From positions 1-64,000 of the forward strand of contig JALHMX010000011.1 of assembly GCA_022843825.1 (NCBI GenBank): 64,000 nucleotides of DNA, read 5' to 3'. The position numbers and the translations under genes were made by a program. Below the pieces are notes generated by a model, which saw only the letters and a program-made list of their open reading frames with translations, was not told the origin of the DNA and did not search any database. How positions within the stretch are numbered: position 1 is the stretch's first letter; every line of letters starts with the position of its first letter. This document shows, one piece after another, positions 26,279 through 34,910 of this stretch. This stretch comes from Pseudobdellovibrionaceae bacterium (lineage in GTDB: Bacteria; Bdellovibrionota; Bdellovibrionia; Bdellovibrionales; Bdellovibrionaceae).

Positions 26279-26783
26279 GGGTATTCCTTTCGTTAATCGT
26301 TAAAGTTATAAACTTTAAACTTTTTATTTATAGAACTATTTATATGTTTTAATCGTAATGACGTCCTGGTGCTTGCGCAACTTCAAAAGAAACGACAGGG
26401 TTTCAAGGAGTTGCATTTGATGACTAATTTTTAGGATAGTGTGTTTTTCCTGCAACTTTTTTTATTCGGTTTTGAAAAGCCATTCTAAAAAAGTTTTTTG
26501 AATTTTAAAAATCTTTGCTTTCCGCTGCTGGCGCGAATTTCCGAATGATATAAATAAATTTTATTTTTTAAAAACTATGTTCTTTTTTTTTAATTTTTTT
26601 GATTTTTAATAAGCTTAAACTAAGGTCTAGAGCATTTTGACGCGCACGCTAAATTCGGTTAATTCGCACCATGTTAAATCTGGACCTTTGTCCTGATTAG
26701 TCATTGATTTGTCGTTTAAATCGATCCTATATGTGACATACTTAGACTTTAGTGGAAATCAAATTTCAACAAAGGATTAAAAC
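26279..26783. other. 505-bp AT-rich gap between divergent genes
   Basis: This is the longest stretch without a gene. It must hold the promoters for outer-membrane gene copy 3 (minus) and RNase R (plus). I see no ORF above 30 codons with an SD and no tRNA. A weak long-loop pairing GTTGCA/TGCAAC near 26411-26456 ends in a T-run, which could be the end of a small RNA, but the support is poor. Confidence 0.5.
26300..26318. promoter_or_regulatory. inverted repeat in the leader of outer-membrane gene copy 3
   Basis: TTAAAGTT-ATA-AACTTTAA, an 8-bp perfect inverted repeat with a 3-bp spacer, lies 22 bp upstream of the ATG and just ahead of the SD. It could be an operator or a leader hairpin; AT-richness makes chance possible. 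Confidence 0.35.
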
Positions 26784-26810
26784 CTGAGCAAGAATCCAAA
26801 AAGCAAATCG

Positions 26811-29126
26811 ATGAACAGATCATTGAACGGACTTATTAAACGACACCCTGATGGATTTGGTTTTTTTATTCCCGACAACCCTGAACACGCTGACGTATTT
26901 ATTCCCGCAAGCTCCATGCAAGGAGCAATGACCAACGATAAAGTTACTGTCATGGCTGAACAAGAACGTGATGGCCGCTTCAAAGGCGATATACTACGAA
27001 TTAACGAGCGCTCACAAAAAAAAATTGCAGGACGATATCTTGTTGTTAATGAGTCTTACGGTCTTATTAAAGATGAGGGCAAGGGCTGGGGCGCTGATCT
27101 TCGCATAAGTGCAGAAGATTCCATGAGTGCAAAAAATGGCGAATTAGTTTCCGCAGAGATCTTAACTTATCCTAGTATGTCCTCTACTTCCGATAAAGCT
27201 TTGTTCACCGGCAAAATTGTAGAAATTATTGGTGATGCCGATAGCGCATTAAATGATGTTCGCCGAGTTATCATCAACCAAAACATTCCCGATCAATTTG
27301 CTCCAGGGACATTACAAGAAGCCCAGCAGTTTTCAAAAAATCCGGATGAGAGTGATTTTAAAAACCGAAAAGATTTACGGAATATCCCCATCATTACAAT
27401 AGATGGTGCTACGGCTAAAGATTTTGATGACGCCGTTTATACAGAGATTAAAGCCAATGGTTTCCACCTTTATGTAGCGATCGCAGATGTCAGTCACTAT
27501 GTAAAATCGGGAACCAGTATGGATAAAGACGCCTATGAGCGCGGAACTTCTGTTTATTTTCCCAATTTTGTGGTGCCGATGCTGCCGGAAGCATTATCTA
27601 ATGGGCTGTGTTCGCTAAATCCCCATGTGCCGCGCTTAGCTTTAGTCGCAGAAATGAATTTTGATTTTCAAGGGCAGATGTTAAATTCTAACTTTTTTGA
27701 AGCCGTGATCGAAAGTAAAGCGCGCGTTACTTATGGTGAGGCTCAAGAAATCGTTGATGGACAAGAGAATCCTAAGTTTTCGCATGTAAAAGAAAACATT
27801 CTTCGCTGCGCTGACTTAGCTAAAGTTTTAATGGCCAAACGATTTAAAGAAGGCTCTTTGGATTTAGAAGTTCCTGAAACCGAGTTAGTGATTGATGGCA
27901 CCGGTGAGCCCATTGATGTGATCAAATCTGAAAGATTGTTTGCCCATCGCTTGATTGAAGAATTAATGTTGGCAGCCAACGTGGCCGTCGCAAAATACTT
28001 AGGATCAAAAGATATTCCTTCAATGTATCGCATTCATGAGCCACCAGATCCTTTGAAGATAAGCTTTTTACAAAAGTTCATTGGGCAACTTGGATCGAAA
28101 GCTAAATTTTCTGGTGAAAAGCTGCAAAAGCAACTGACCAAAGCTTTACAAGAGTTCAACAATAAGCCTCAGGCCAGTGTTATTCATATTTTAACTTTAC
28201 GCTCGATGAGCCAAGCCAAGTACACGATCGACAATATTGGACACTTTGGATTAGGTTTTGATTTTTATACACATTTTACTTCTCCGATCCGTCGCTATCC
28301 TGATCTAATCGTTCATCGATTAATTAAGAATCAAATTGGTGTGGCAGGATATCGACTTACTGCTGAAGAGGATTTGCAAACCGCAGGCACGTGGCTTTCA
28401 GCCTGTGAGCAACGCTCGGCCAAAGCAGAAAGACAAATTCAAGCTATAAAAAAAGCGCGTTTCATGAAAAAAATGGAAGGTGAAACTTTTGATGGTATGG
28501 TTAGCTCGATCACCAAGTTCGGATTATTTGTTTTGCTGAAGCAATACAATGTCGACGGTCTGGTGCGTATAGATGATTTAGGTACACAAAACTCCTGGGT
28601 TTATGATGAAGAAAATATTCGTTTAGTGTCTAAAAAAACCGGGTTTTCATATAATATCGGAGACATTATTAAAGTGACGGTCAGCCAAGTGGACGTCGAG
28701 CAAGGACAAATTAACTTTGTCCTTGAAGGCGCCGCCGCCCGCGCACACAATGCAGATCATAAAAAACCGGCTAAAGCCCAAATTAAAGTGGCGCGCCGTT
28801 TTGACAATAAAAAATCTGGCGAAAAAAAATCTTTAAGACTGCAGTCTATTGAAAAAATACAACAGCGTGATGGCGTAGCCCCTGAAGAAAAACCACAGTT
28901 TTATGAAATAAAACCCAAGTACTCTTCACTGTCTGATTACTTAGACAAAAACCAACATACTAAAGTGGACAAATCTTATGACAAAAAACCAACAACCCAA
29001 AAGCGCGCTTCTGGCGCCACTGAAAATCGGGAAAACACTGAAAAACGCGGGAAGGCTTCGGATCATACTGGCCGTTCTGGCCAAGCACGGTTTAAGCAAC
29101 CTGGTCGAAAGAATAAATCTCGGTAG
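26811..29126 (+). CDS. rnr: ribonuclease R
   Basis: Processive 3'-5' exoribonuclease of 771 aa from the ATG. Order: N-terminal cold-shock/OB domains (from RHPDGFGFFIPD), the RNB catalytic domain with its Asp cluster IDGATAKDFDDAV near residue 200, NGLCSLNPHVPRLALVAEM, FTSPIRRYPDLIVHR, then an S1 domain (FDGMVSSITKFGLFVLL) and a Lys/Arg-rich tail. The ATG at 26811 has no SD. An in-frame CTG at 26784 is preceded at 7 nt by AAAGGA and would add MSKNPKSKS, so initiation at CTG is plausible. The last 149 nt overlap the ubiB gene in another frame. Confidence 0.95.
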   Translation: MNRSLNGLIKRHPDGFGFFIPDNPEHADVFIPASSMQGAMTNDKVTVMAEQERDGRFKGDILRINERSQKKIAGRYLVVNESYGLIKDEGKGWGADLRISAEDSMSAKNGELVSAEILTYPSMSSTSDKALFTGKIVEIIGDADSALNDVRRVIINQNIPDQFAPGTLQEAQQFSKNPDESDFKNRKDLRNIPIITIDGATAKDFDDAVYTEIKANGFHLYVAIADVSHYVKSGTSMDKDAYERGTSVYFPNFVVPMLPEALSNGLCSLNPHVPRLALVAEMNFDFQGQMLNSNFFEAVIESKARVTYGEAQEIVDGQENPKFSHVKENILRCADLAKVLMAKRFKEGSLDLEVPETELVIDGTGEPIDVIKSERLFAHRLIEELMLAANVAVAKYLGSKDIPSMYRIHEPPDPLKISFLQKFIGQLGSKAKFSGEKLQKQLTKALQEFNNKPQASVIHILTLRSMSQAKYTIDNIGHFGLGFDFYTHFTSPIRRYPDLIVHRLIKNQIGVAGYRLTAEEDLQTAGTWLSACEQRSAKAERQIQAIKKARFMKKMEGETFDGMVSSITKFGLFVLLKQYNVDGLVRIDDLGTQNSWVYDEENIRLVSKKTGFSYNIGDIIKVTVSQVDVEQGQINFVLEGAAARAHNADHKKPAKAQIKVARRFDNKKSGEKKSLRLQSIEKIQQRDGVAPEEKPQFYEIKPKYSSLSDYLDKNQHTKVDKSYDKKPTTQKRASGATENRENTEKRGKASDHTGRSGQARFKQPGRKNKSR

Positions 29127-30675
29127 TTTTCTTAGTTCTCATAAAGTCGCAGAAGACAAAGAGCATTTATCAATTCCCACTCGTTTACGTATGAGCTTCG
29201 AAGAGCTAGGTCCTACTTTTATTAAGTTTGGACAGCTTCTGGCCACCCGTCCTGACTTAGTCCCACAGGATTTTATTGATGAAATGTCTATGTTGCACGA
29301 TCATGTTCAATCTTTACCATTTAAAACAATCGCTGAAGTGATTTCCGAAGAGCTTGGAGCTGATTGGAAAAAACACTTTAAAACTATAAATGAAGAGCCT
29401 CTAGGATCAGCCAGTATAGCGCAGGTTCACGAGGCTGAGCTGCACAATGGTAAAAAAGTGGTCCTTAAAGTTCAGCGTCCAGGAATTGTTACGAAAATCA
29501 ACGATGACTTAAATGTACTGTATTTTATCGCCGAGCTTTTAGATCAATACATTCCTGAAGTCCGTCCTTTCAATCCGGTAGGCATGGTTGATGAGTATTT
29601 TAAGACACTTCAACTTGAGACTAACTTTCTGGTCGAAGCTAATAATATTCGTCGTTTCAAAATAAACTTTAAATCTGTCCCCGACGTCGTTATTCCCGAG
29701 GTGCACTTCGACTATTCCACAGAAAAAGTTCTGACCATGGACGCTATTCAAGGCGTGCCTGTCAGCCAAATAAATAACCCTGCTGAAATAAAGCAAAAAT
29801 TTAATGCAGACCCAGACAAAATTATGAAGCTGGGTTTTAAAAGTTATCTACAGATGGTTTTTGTGGACGGATTATTTCATGGCGATCTCCATCCTGGAAA
29901 CTTTTTCATTTTACCGGATAATAAAATAGGACTTATTGATTTCGGTGTAGTGGGGCGTATAAATTCGAAAACTCAGTCAGCGATTGTTAATATGCTGCTG
30001 GCTTTATCTAAAGAAGATTATCTGCGCTTAGCCTATGAATATGTGGACCTTGCCCCGTTCAGCGATATTGTCGACGTGGATCTTTTTGCTAAAGACTTAC
30101 AGGCGCTGATTGCGCCTTACTTCGGATTAACTTTAAAAAATGTCAACGTAGGTAAAATTTTATTAACGTCGTCAAGCATAGCTGCTCGTCATGGTCTTGT
30201 GGTGCCTACAGAATTAATGCTATTTTTTAAATCGATTATTTCTATAGAGTCTTTAGGGCAAAAAATATCAGATGATTTTGATTTCCTCAGTTTCGTATTG
30301 TCACAAGTGGGACAAGTCGCTGAAAACTTTTTTCAGCCAGTAAAAACGGCCAATGAGTTAAATCTTATTTTTCGTGAATCGCGAAATTTCTTAGGAGCAC
30401 TTCCTCGTCAGCTCAATCTAATGATGAGACGGATTAATTCTCCAAGCTACGCCAACCGAGTAGAACTGAGTGGCTTTGCAGATTTTTCGAAAATCTTCTT
30501 AAAATCCTTTACTCTGTTGTTCTTCGGTATTGTCATCGCCGCCTTAATTATTTCCAGCACAATGCTGTACTCTATCCCGACCAGTTTTTTAATCTTCGGA
30601 ATCCCCGGACTAAGCTTTATCGGATTTTCACTAGCATTATCCCTTGGAGCCTACGCTTTCCTTCGTTACTTTTAG
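28978..30675 (+). CDS. ubiB: UbiB/ABC1-family atypical kinase
   Basis: Membrane-associated protein-kinase-like ATPase of 565 aa, linked in other bacteria to quinone synthesis or lipid handling. Seen are GRLRIILAVLAKHGLSNLVE at the N-terminus, the KxGQ motif (FIKFGQLLATRPDLVP), the A-rich/Lys region GSASIAQVHEAEL and VVLKVQRPG, the catalytic FHGDLHPGNFF and metal-binding LIDFGVVGRI, and two C-terminal membrane helices. The family-like N-terminus lies inside the 149-nt overlap with rnr, so the long overlap seems real. The stop TAG is formed with the edge of a dispersed hairpin element. Confidence 0.9.
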   Translation: MTKNQQPKSALLAPLKIGKTLKNAGRLRIILAVLAKHGLSNLVERINLGSFLSSHKVAEDKEHLSIPTRLRMSFEELGPTFIKFGQLLATRPDLVPQDFIDEMSMLHDHVQSLPFKTIAEVISEELGADWKKHFKTINEEPLGSASIAQVHEAELHNGKKVVLKVQRPGIVTKINDDLNVLYFIAELLDQYIPEVRPFNPVGMVDEYFKTLQLETNFLVEANNIRRFKINFKSVPDVVIPEVHFDYSTEKVLTMDAIQGVPVSQINNPAEIKQKFNADPDKIMKLGFKSYLQMVFVDGLFHGDLHPGNFFILPDNKIGLIDFGVVGRINSKTQSAIVNMLLALSKEDYLRLAYEYVDLAPFSDIVDVDLFAKDLQALIAPYFGLTLKNVNVGKILLTSSSIAARHGLVVPTELMLFFKSIISIESLGQKISDDFDFLSFVLSQVGQVAENFFQPVKTANELNLIFRESRNFLGALPRQLNLMMRRINSPSYANRVELSGFADFSKIFLKSFTLLFFGIVIAALIISSTMLYSIPTSFLIFGIPGLSFIGFSLALSLGAYAFLRYF

Positions 30676-30710
30676 GGTGCCAGGCAACCAAACTGTAAGC
30701 GCTGCACCTA
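30675..30710. repeat. dispersed GGTGCCAGGC element, copy 2 (degenerate)
   Basis: GGTGCCAGGCAACCAAACTG followed by TAAGCGCTGCACC. The left arm matches the reverse complement of the right arm of copy 3 almost base for base; the right arm is truncated. It fills the convergent gap between ubiB and the TonB receptor gene and contributes to both stop codons (TAG at each side). Confidence 0.7.
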
Positions 30711-32492
30711 AAAGAGAATTTGGGCGCCGAGTTTGTAAGTAGCGCCTTTATTGTAATAGCCGTAAGTGGTTTGATATTCGATGCCGCTAAGATTTTCAAT
30801 GCGCACAAACGCCGTAGTCTGGTCAGAAAACTTTAAATTTCCAAAAACATTCAACAGAGTGTAGTCATCCACCTTCACCATAGTTGTTCCGGACTTATCG
30901 GATTTTTCACCAATATATATAAGCTCCGATCCTGCATCAAATGAAGAATTAAGATCACCTGCGATTTTAAAGCTGCCGCTGTATAATGATCTACGGGCTA
31001 ACCAGTGGCCTTGAGTTACATCGCGTGGCTCTTGATAACCTATTCCTAAGGAAAGACGAAGTCCATTCTGTAAAAAACTAAACTTAGTTATAGACTCTGC
31101 ACCTACTGTTCGTGTCGCAAATATATTTTGGTATTTGCTAACAGCAAATGAATAATCAATTAAATTTTCAAATTGAGTGTCAAAGTAAGTTAGCGACGTA
31201 GAAACCTGATTACCAAATTGATGATCCACACTAACACTGAAGCTTTGAGATTTTTCAGGTTTTAAATCAGGATCACCGAAAGTCACGTCATACTTTTGAA
31301 ATAGGGATGGCGCTTTAAAACCGGTCGAGTATTCAAAAAGTAAAACTTTATTCCAATTCAAACCGACATGATGCAAAGTTGCCAAAGATTTTAATTTCGA
31401 TGCTTCATGACGAAGGCCGTATTCAAATTGCCAGAACATGGGAAGTTGAAAAGTAGACTTCAAAAATACGCCTTCATATTGATCCGAAGCCGCTAATCCC
31501 ACAACACCTTGATTTTTAAACTCCATTTCCTCAGAGCTGAGTTGCATTCCCCCGATTAGATTCACCAAAGAATTCCTATACAAATCCGCATCAAGTCTTA
31601 TGTTACCTAAGTTTCCTGTATAATTTAGATCCGCAACCAATGGCTGCTTTAAAGAGCGATCAGTCTTTTGCAAGGAAGAACTTAAAGAGAAAACATTCTC
31701 TTTTTTAAGAATCCACATGACTGTCGAAGATGATACTTCCACATTATAGTCTTCAATATCTACCGCTTTTGAAGTTGCAAAATCCGAGTCATTGATTTCA
31801 CCTTTGTCTTTTGAATAGCCCAGCTTAATAATATTTTCATAATCTCCGACGACTTTAACGCCCAGCTCTGCCCCGCCCGATGTGCGCGGGTATAACTGAT
31901 CTGAATCCTGCCCCGGAGAATTGTTTTGAGCCTTCAAGCCATGCAAACCGATGCTTAAAGAAATCGATTCAGATAATGGATACAATCCGTCCACTGATGT
32001 TATTTGCTGTGAACCTTGATCCCGAGCAAAAGCCGTTTCAACTAAAACTGATGTCTGCGGCCTATTATCGTCCGCAAAAGTTTCTATACTAATAACGCCC
32101 GCCAAAGCTTGGCCGCCGTAAATCACTGACTGGCTGCCCTTTAAAATCGTCACCCGCTTTATTTTTGAAACATTCAAATTCAACAGATTAGCAGTTTTCT
32201 GCGGCGTAGAAGCGTCGTAAATAGGTACCCCATCCACTAAAATCAAAACATGACTGGAATCTCCACCGCGAACGAAAATTGAACTGGGTTGCGCCGCCGT
32301 CGCAGTGACCGAAATATTCGCCTGCGTAGATAACAGCGCGGGAACATCCGTCACCCGCGATTTTTGAATTTCATCTTGTTCAATTACAATTTTTTGCGTC
32401 GAACTAAAGTTTTGATCGATAACATCCATAGTAAGCTCGGCGAAGGCCGAGCTGTAGATCATAAAACTAAAGGCGTAAAAACATTTTTTCAC
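30708..32492 (-). CDS. TonB-dependent outer-membrane receptor
   Basis: BtuB/CirA-like receptor of 594 aa. A signal peptide (MKKCFYAFSFMIYSSAFA) is followed by a plug domain (about 35-150) with QPSSIFVRGGDSSHVLILVDGVPIYD and GSQSVIYGGQALAGVISI, then a barrel with the family motif GFKAPSLFQKYDVTFGDPDLKPEKSQSF. It ends in an aromatic (AQILF). The small size and plug resemble BtuB, but no cobalamin riboswitch is seen upstream. The start is GTG and lies inside a stable hairpin. The TonB box is not certain (EIQKSRVTDVP region). Confidence 0.88.
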   Translation of the reverse strand: MKKCFYAFSFMIYSSAFAELTMDVIDQNFSSTQKIVIEQDEIQKSRVTDVPALLSTQANISVTATAAQPSSIFVRGGDSSHVLILVDGVPIYDASTPQKTANLLNLNVSKIKRVTILKGSQSVIYGGQALAGVISIETFADDNRPQTSVLVETAFARDQGSQQITSVDGLYPLSESISLSIGLHGLKAQNNSPGQDSDQLYPRTSGGAELGVKVVGDYENIIKLGYSKDKGEINDSDFATSKAVDIEDYNVEVSSSTVMWILKKENVFSLSSSLQKTDRSLKQPLVADLNYTGNLGNIRLDADLYRNSLVNLIGGMQLSSEEMEFKNQGVVGLAASDQYEGVFLKSTFQLPMFWQFEYGLRHEASKLKSLATLHHVGLNWNKVLLFEYSTGFKAPSLFQKYDVTFGDPDLKPEKSQSFSVSVDHQFGNQVSTSLTYFDTQFENLIDYSFAVSKYQNIFATRTVGAESITKFSFLQNGLRLSLGIGYQEPRDVTQGHWLARRSLYSGSFKIAGDLNSSFDAGSELIYIGEKSDKSGTTMVKVDDYTLLNVFGNLKFSDQTTAFVRIENLSGIEYQTTYGYYNKGATYKLGAQILF

Positions 32493-32496
32493 GCCT
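32471..32496 (-). promoter_or_regulatory. hairpin enclosing the TonB receptor start codon
   Basis: On the minus-strand RNA, AGGCGUGAAAA pairs with UUUUUACGCCU around a 4-nt AAUG loop. This gives 11 consecutive pairs including one G-U. The GUG start codon lies in the 5' arm and the GAGG SD-like bases abut it, so folding would hide the initiation site. Confidence 0.5.
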
Positions 32497-32582
32497 CATT
32501 CATCGAACATTTCAATCAAAAAGACAACTGAAAGCTGTTTTACCTGTTAAACACGCGTTCTAATAATTTGGCCATTAAAATG

Positions 32583-32620
32583 CAAAAAGCAGCGATGAAC
32601 TCACTCATCCCTGCTTTTTG
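32583..32620. other. long leader hairpin before the 43-aa ORF
   Basis: CAAAAAGCAGCGATGA and TCATCCCTGCTTTTTG form a 16-bp stem with one C-C mismatch and a 6-nt loop. A second small hairpin, GCC-TTTC-GGC, follows at 32622, then a T-run and the SD. One arm also matches the inverted repeat at 32871, so alternative pairings exist. Confidence 0.55.
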
Positions 32621-32656
32621 AGCCTTTCGGCGACTCTTTTTTAAGGAGGTGACCGA

Positions 32657-32788
32657 ATGGCGGATTTAAACTGCTGTCTTGACGGACAGAATAAGAATCG
32701 GCGTATTTGGTGGGTAACTTTAGTCCTAAAAATAATTTTATTATTATTAAAAGTGATTAAAAGCTACCTCGACTTAATTAGACCTTAG
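32657..32788 (+). CDS. putative 43-aa small membrane-active protein
   Basis: Not in the ORF track. The SD AAGGAGGTGA is a perfect match to the 16S tail, 4 nt before the ATG. The protein begins MADLNCCLDGQNKNRR and continues with an amphipathic or hydrophobic stretch WWVTLVLKIILLLLKVIKSY, ending DLIRP. A Cys pair, a basic hinge and one membrane segment are visible. It lies between acs and the TonB receptor within a repeat-bounded unit and behind a structured leader. It resembles small hydrophobic toxins or membrane peptides in general character only. No homologue is recognised. Confidence 0.5.
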   Translation: MADLNCCLDGQNKNRRIWWVTLVLKIILLLLKVIKSYLDLIRP

Positions 32789-32900
32789 TCAAATTTGAGT
32801 ATTCTTTGACCTGATTTTTAAATAAGGACCGAAGAAGGGACTTTAAATCCTCGCCAATAGGTTCATGGATGCAGGGATGAGCTTGAGTTCCTATAATCCC

Positions 32901-34733
32901 TTAAGCGCGCGTTCTAATTATTTCTTGCACTACACCTGGATCCGCCAAAGTCGAAGTATCCCCTAGGTTAGTTATTTCATTCTCGGCAATCTTTCGTAGA
33001 ATTCTGCGCATGATTTTGCCGGAGCGAGTTTTTGGTAAGCCCGGGACCCAATGCACTTTATCTAACGAAGCGATAGGACCAATCACTTTTCTTACCGTTC
33101 CATTGATTTCTTTTTTTAATTCTTCAGTGGGTGCTTCGCCATTTTTTAAAATAATATATGCATATACCCCTTGGCCTTTAAGATCATGAGGGTATCCTAC
33201 CACCGCGGATTCGGCGACGGAGTGATGTTCTATAATAGCGGACTCTATTTCCGCGGTACCCAAACGATGGCCTGAAACATTTATCACGTCGTCCACCCGT
33301 CCGGTAATCCAGTAGTAGCCCTCATTATCCCGACGACAACCATCACCGGTGAAATAATATCCTTTAAAAGTTGAGAAATAAGTTTGCTCAAAGCGATTGT
33401 GATCTCCGTACACCGTTCGCATTTGTCCTGGCCAAGATTTTTTAATTGCCAGTAATCCATCAGCAGCCCCCTCAAGAACTTTGCCTTCTGGTGTCAGCAA
33501 TTCTAATTCAATACCGGGTAATGGAAAAGTCGCAGAGCCTGGTTTTAACTTCGTCTCACCAGGTATTGCTGAAATCATTATTCCGCCAGTCTCCGTTTGC
33601 CACCACGTATCCACGACTGGGCATTTTCCATTTCCTACGTTGTCAAAGTACCACTGCCAAGCTTCAGGATTGATGGGCTCACCGACGCTACCTAAAACTT
33701 TTAAACTTTTTCGCGAAGTGGTATTTAAATAGTCTAAGCCCTCTTTCATTAAGGCGCGAATTGCCGTTGGCGCAGTATAAAAAATATTAACCTGGTGTTT
33801 ATCGACCACTTGCCAAAAACGTGCGGGTGTTGGGTAATTAGGAACGCCTTCAAAAATCAAAGTCGTAGCCCCGTTAGCCAGTGGCCCGTACACAATATAA
33901 CTATGTCCAGTGACCCAGCCGACATCGGCGGTACACCAATAAATATCACCAGCTTTGTAATTAAAAACTTTTTCATGGGTGTAGCTGGCGTAAACTAAAT
34001 ATCCACCCGTTGTATGAAGAACTCCTTTAGGTTTTCCCGTAGAGCCCGAAGTGTATAAAATAAAAAGTGGATCTTCAGCGTCCATGATCTCAGGTTCACA
34101 AAACTCAGGAACGTCTTTGACTTCTTCAGCAAAAACTAAATCAACAGAGTTTTTAGTCCAGGCTGCATCTGTGTGATTAATGACTAAAACCTTTTTAACG
34201 CCATCCACTTTTTTTAACGCTTCGTCCACATTCTGTTTTAACGGTATTATTTTTCCCGCTCGTCGCCCTTCATTAGCAGTAATTACAAAGTGTGATTTAC
34301 AATCTCGAATGCGATCCGCGATAGAATCTGCAGAAAAACCACCAAATATCACCGAATGAATTGCACCCAGACGCACGCAAGCCAACATCGCATAGGTAGC
34401 TTCAGGAACCATAGGCATATAAATCGTTACCCGATCACCTTTTTTTACTCCATGTTTTTTAAGAACATTGGCAAATCGACAAACATGCGAAAGCAGTTCA
34501 GCATAGGTAATTTTTTTAGATGGCGTCTTAGGATCATCGGCCTCAAAAATAAGGGCCACGCGATCGGGAGTTTTTTGAGCATGACGATCTACACAATTAA
34601 CAGAGACATTCAATTTTCCATTGAGATACCATTTGATCTCAACCGGTGATACAAAGGATGTCTTTTGCAATTCGGTCCACGGTGATATCCAATCAATTCT
34701 TCTTGAAATATCACTCCAATGCTGATCGCTCAT
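32901..34733 (-). CDS. acs: acetyl-CoA synthetase
   Basis: AMP-forming acetate activation of acetate to acetyl-CoA. The 610-aa protein has the adenylation P-loop [15 protein letters not shown] near residue 245, the core [23 protein letters not shown], the hinge [21 protein letters not shown], and the C-terminal catalytic Lys region [13 protein letters not shown] (the site acetylated in known enzymes). The track begins at an ATG 18 nt upstream; I choose 34733 (MSDQHWSD) because GGAGG lies 5 nt before it. The final codons overlap one copy of the 24-bp direct repeat. Confidence 0.95.
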   Translation of the reverse strand: MSDQHWSDISRRIDWISPWTELQKTSFVSPVEIKWYLNGKLNVSVNCVDRHAQKTPDRVALIFEADDPKTPSKKITYAELLSHVCRFANVLKKHGVKKGDRVTIYMPMVPEATYAMLACVRLGAIHSVIFGGFSADSIADRIRDCKSHFVITANEGRRAGKIIPLKQNVDEALKKVDGVKKVLVINHTDAAWTKNSVDLVFAEEVKDVPEFCEPEIMDAEDPLFILYTSGSTGKPKGVLHTTGGYLVYASYTHEKVFNYKAGDIYWCTADVGWVTGHSYIVYGPLANGATTLIFEGVPNYPTPARFWQVVDKHQVNIFYTAPTAIRALMKEGLDYLNTTSRKSLKVLGSVGEPINPEAWQWYFDNVGNGKCPVVDTWWQTETGGIMISAIPGETKLKPGSATFPLPGIELELLTPEGKVLEGAADGLLAIKKSWPGQMRTVYGDHNRFEQTYFSTFKGYYFTGDGCRRDNEGYYWITGRVDDVINVSGHRLGTAEIESAIIEHHSVAESAVVGYPHDLKGQGVYAYIILKNGEAPTEELKKEINGTVRKVIGPIASLDKVHWVPGLPKTRSGKIMRRILRKIAENEITNLGDTSTLADPGVVQEIIRTRA

Positions 34734-34762
34734 AAAAACCTCCGCAGTCATGATAGTTCAAT

Positions 34763-34823
34763 AAAAGGTGCCAGGCAACAAAGCTGGAAGCGGTGCTTAC
34801 AGTTTCGTTGCCTGGCACCTTTT
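34763..34823. repeat. dispersed GGTGCCAGGC hairpin element, copy 3
   Basis: A 61-bp element with a 17-bp perfect outer stem (AAAAGGTGCCAGGCAAC / GTTGCCTGGCACCTTTT) and a mismatched inner stem. It is the only copy in a divergent gap, 30 bp upstream of the acs start and 88 bp before the next gene. Confidence 0.78.
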
Positions 34824-34910
34824 GGCAGTTTTTACATGTCAGAATCCTGACAGTTTTAAAAAAGTCTAAACTCGATTATCTTAGCTTTTCTAACAATGAA
34901 TGGAGAACTT

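Larger units (their letters stand above)
32547..32924. other. repeat-bounded unit at the acs 3' end
   Basis: Imperfect 24-bp direct repeats (20/24 identical), TTAAACACGCGTTCTAATAA... at 32547 and TTAAGCGCGCGTTCTAATTA... at 32901, the second containing the end of acs. Inside them are inverted repeats GAACTCACTCATCCCTGC (32597-32614) and its complement GCAGGGATGAGCTTGAGTTC (32871-32890), with a 2-nt indel. The unit encloses a 43-aa ORF. It could be a non-autonomous mobile or integrated element or a structured RNA locus. No integrase or transposase is present. Confidence 0.35.

Noticed and set aside
26405-26465. Possible small RNA with terminal T-run in the 505-bp gap
   Set aside because: The pairing is six bases with a roughly 40-nt loop in AT-rich DNA; this is too weak to call.
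32493-32760. Cobalamin riboswitch upstream of the TonB receptor
   Set aside because: The leader is structured, but I find no B12-box (GCCACTG-type) or the rest of the conserved core.
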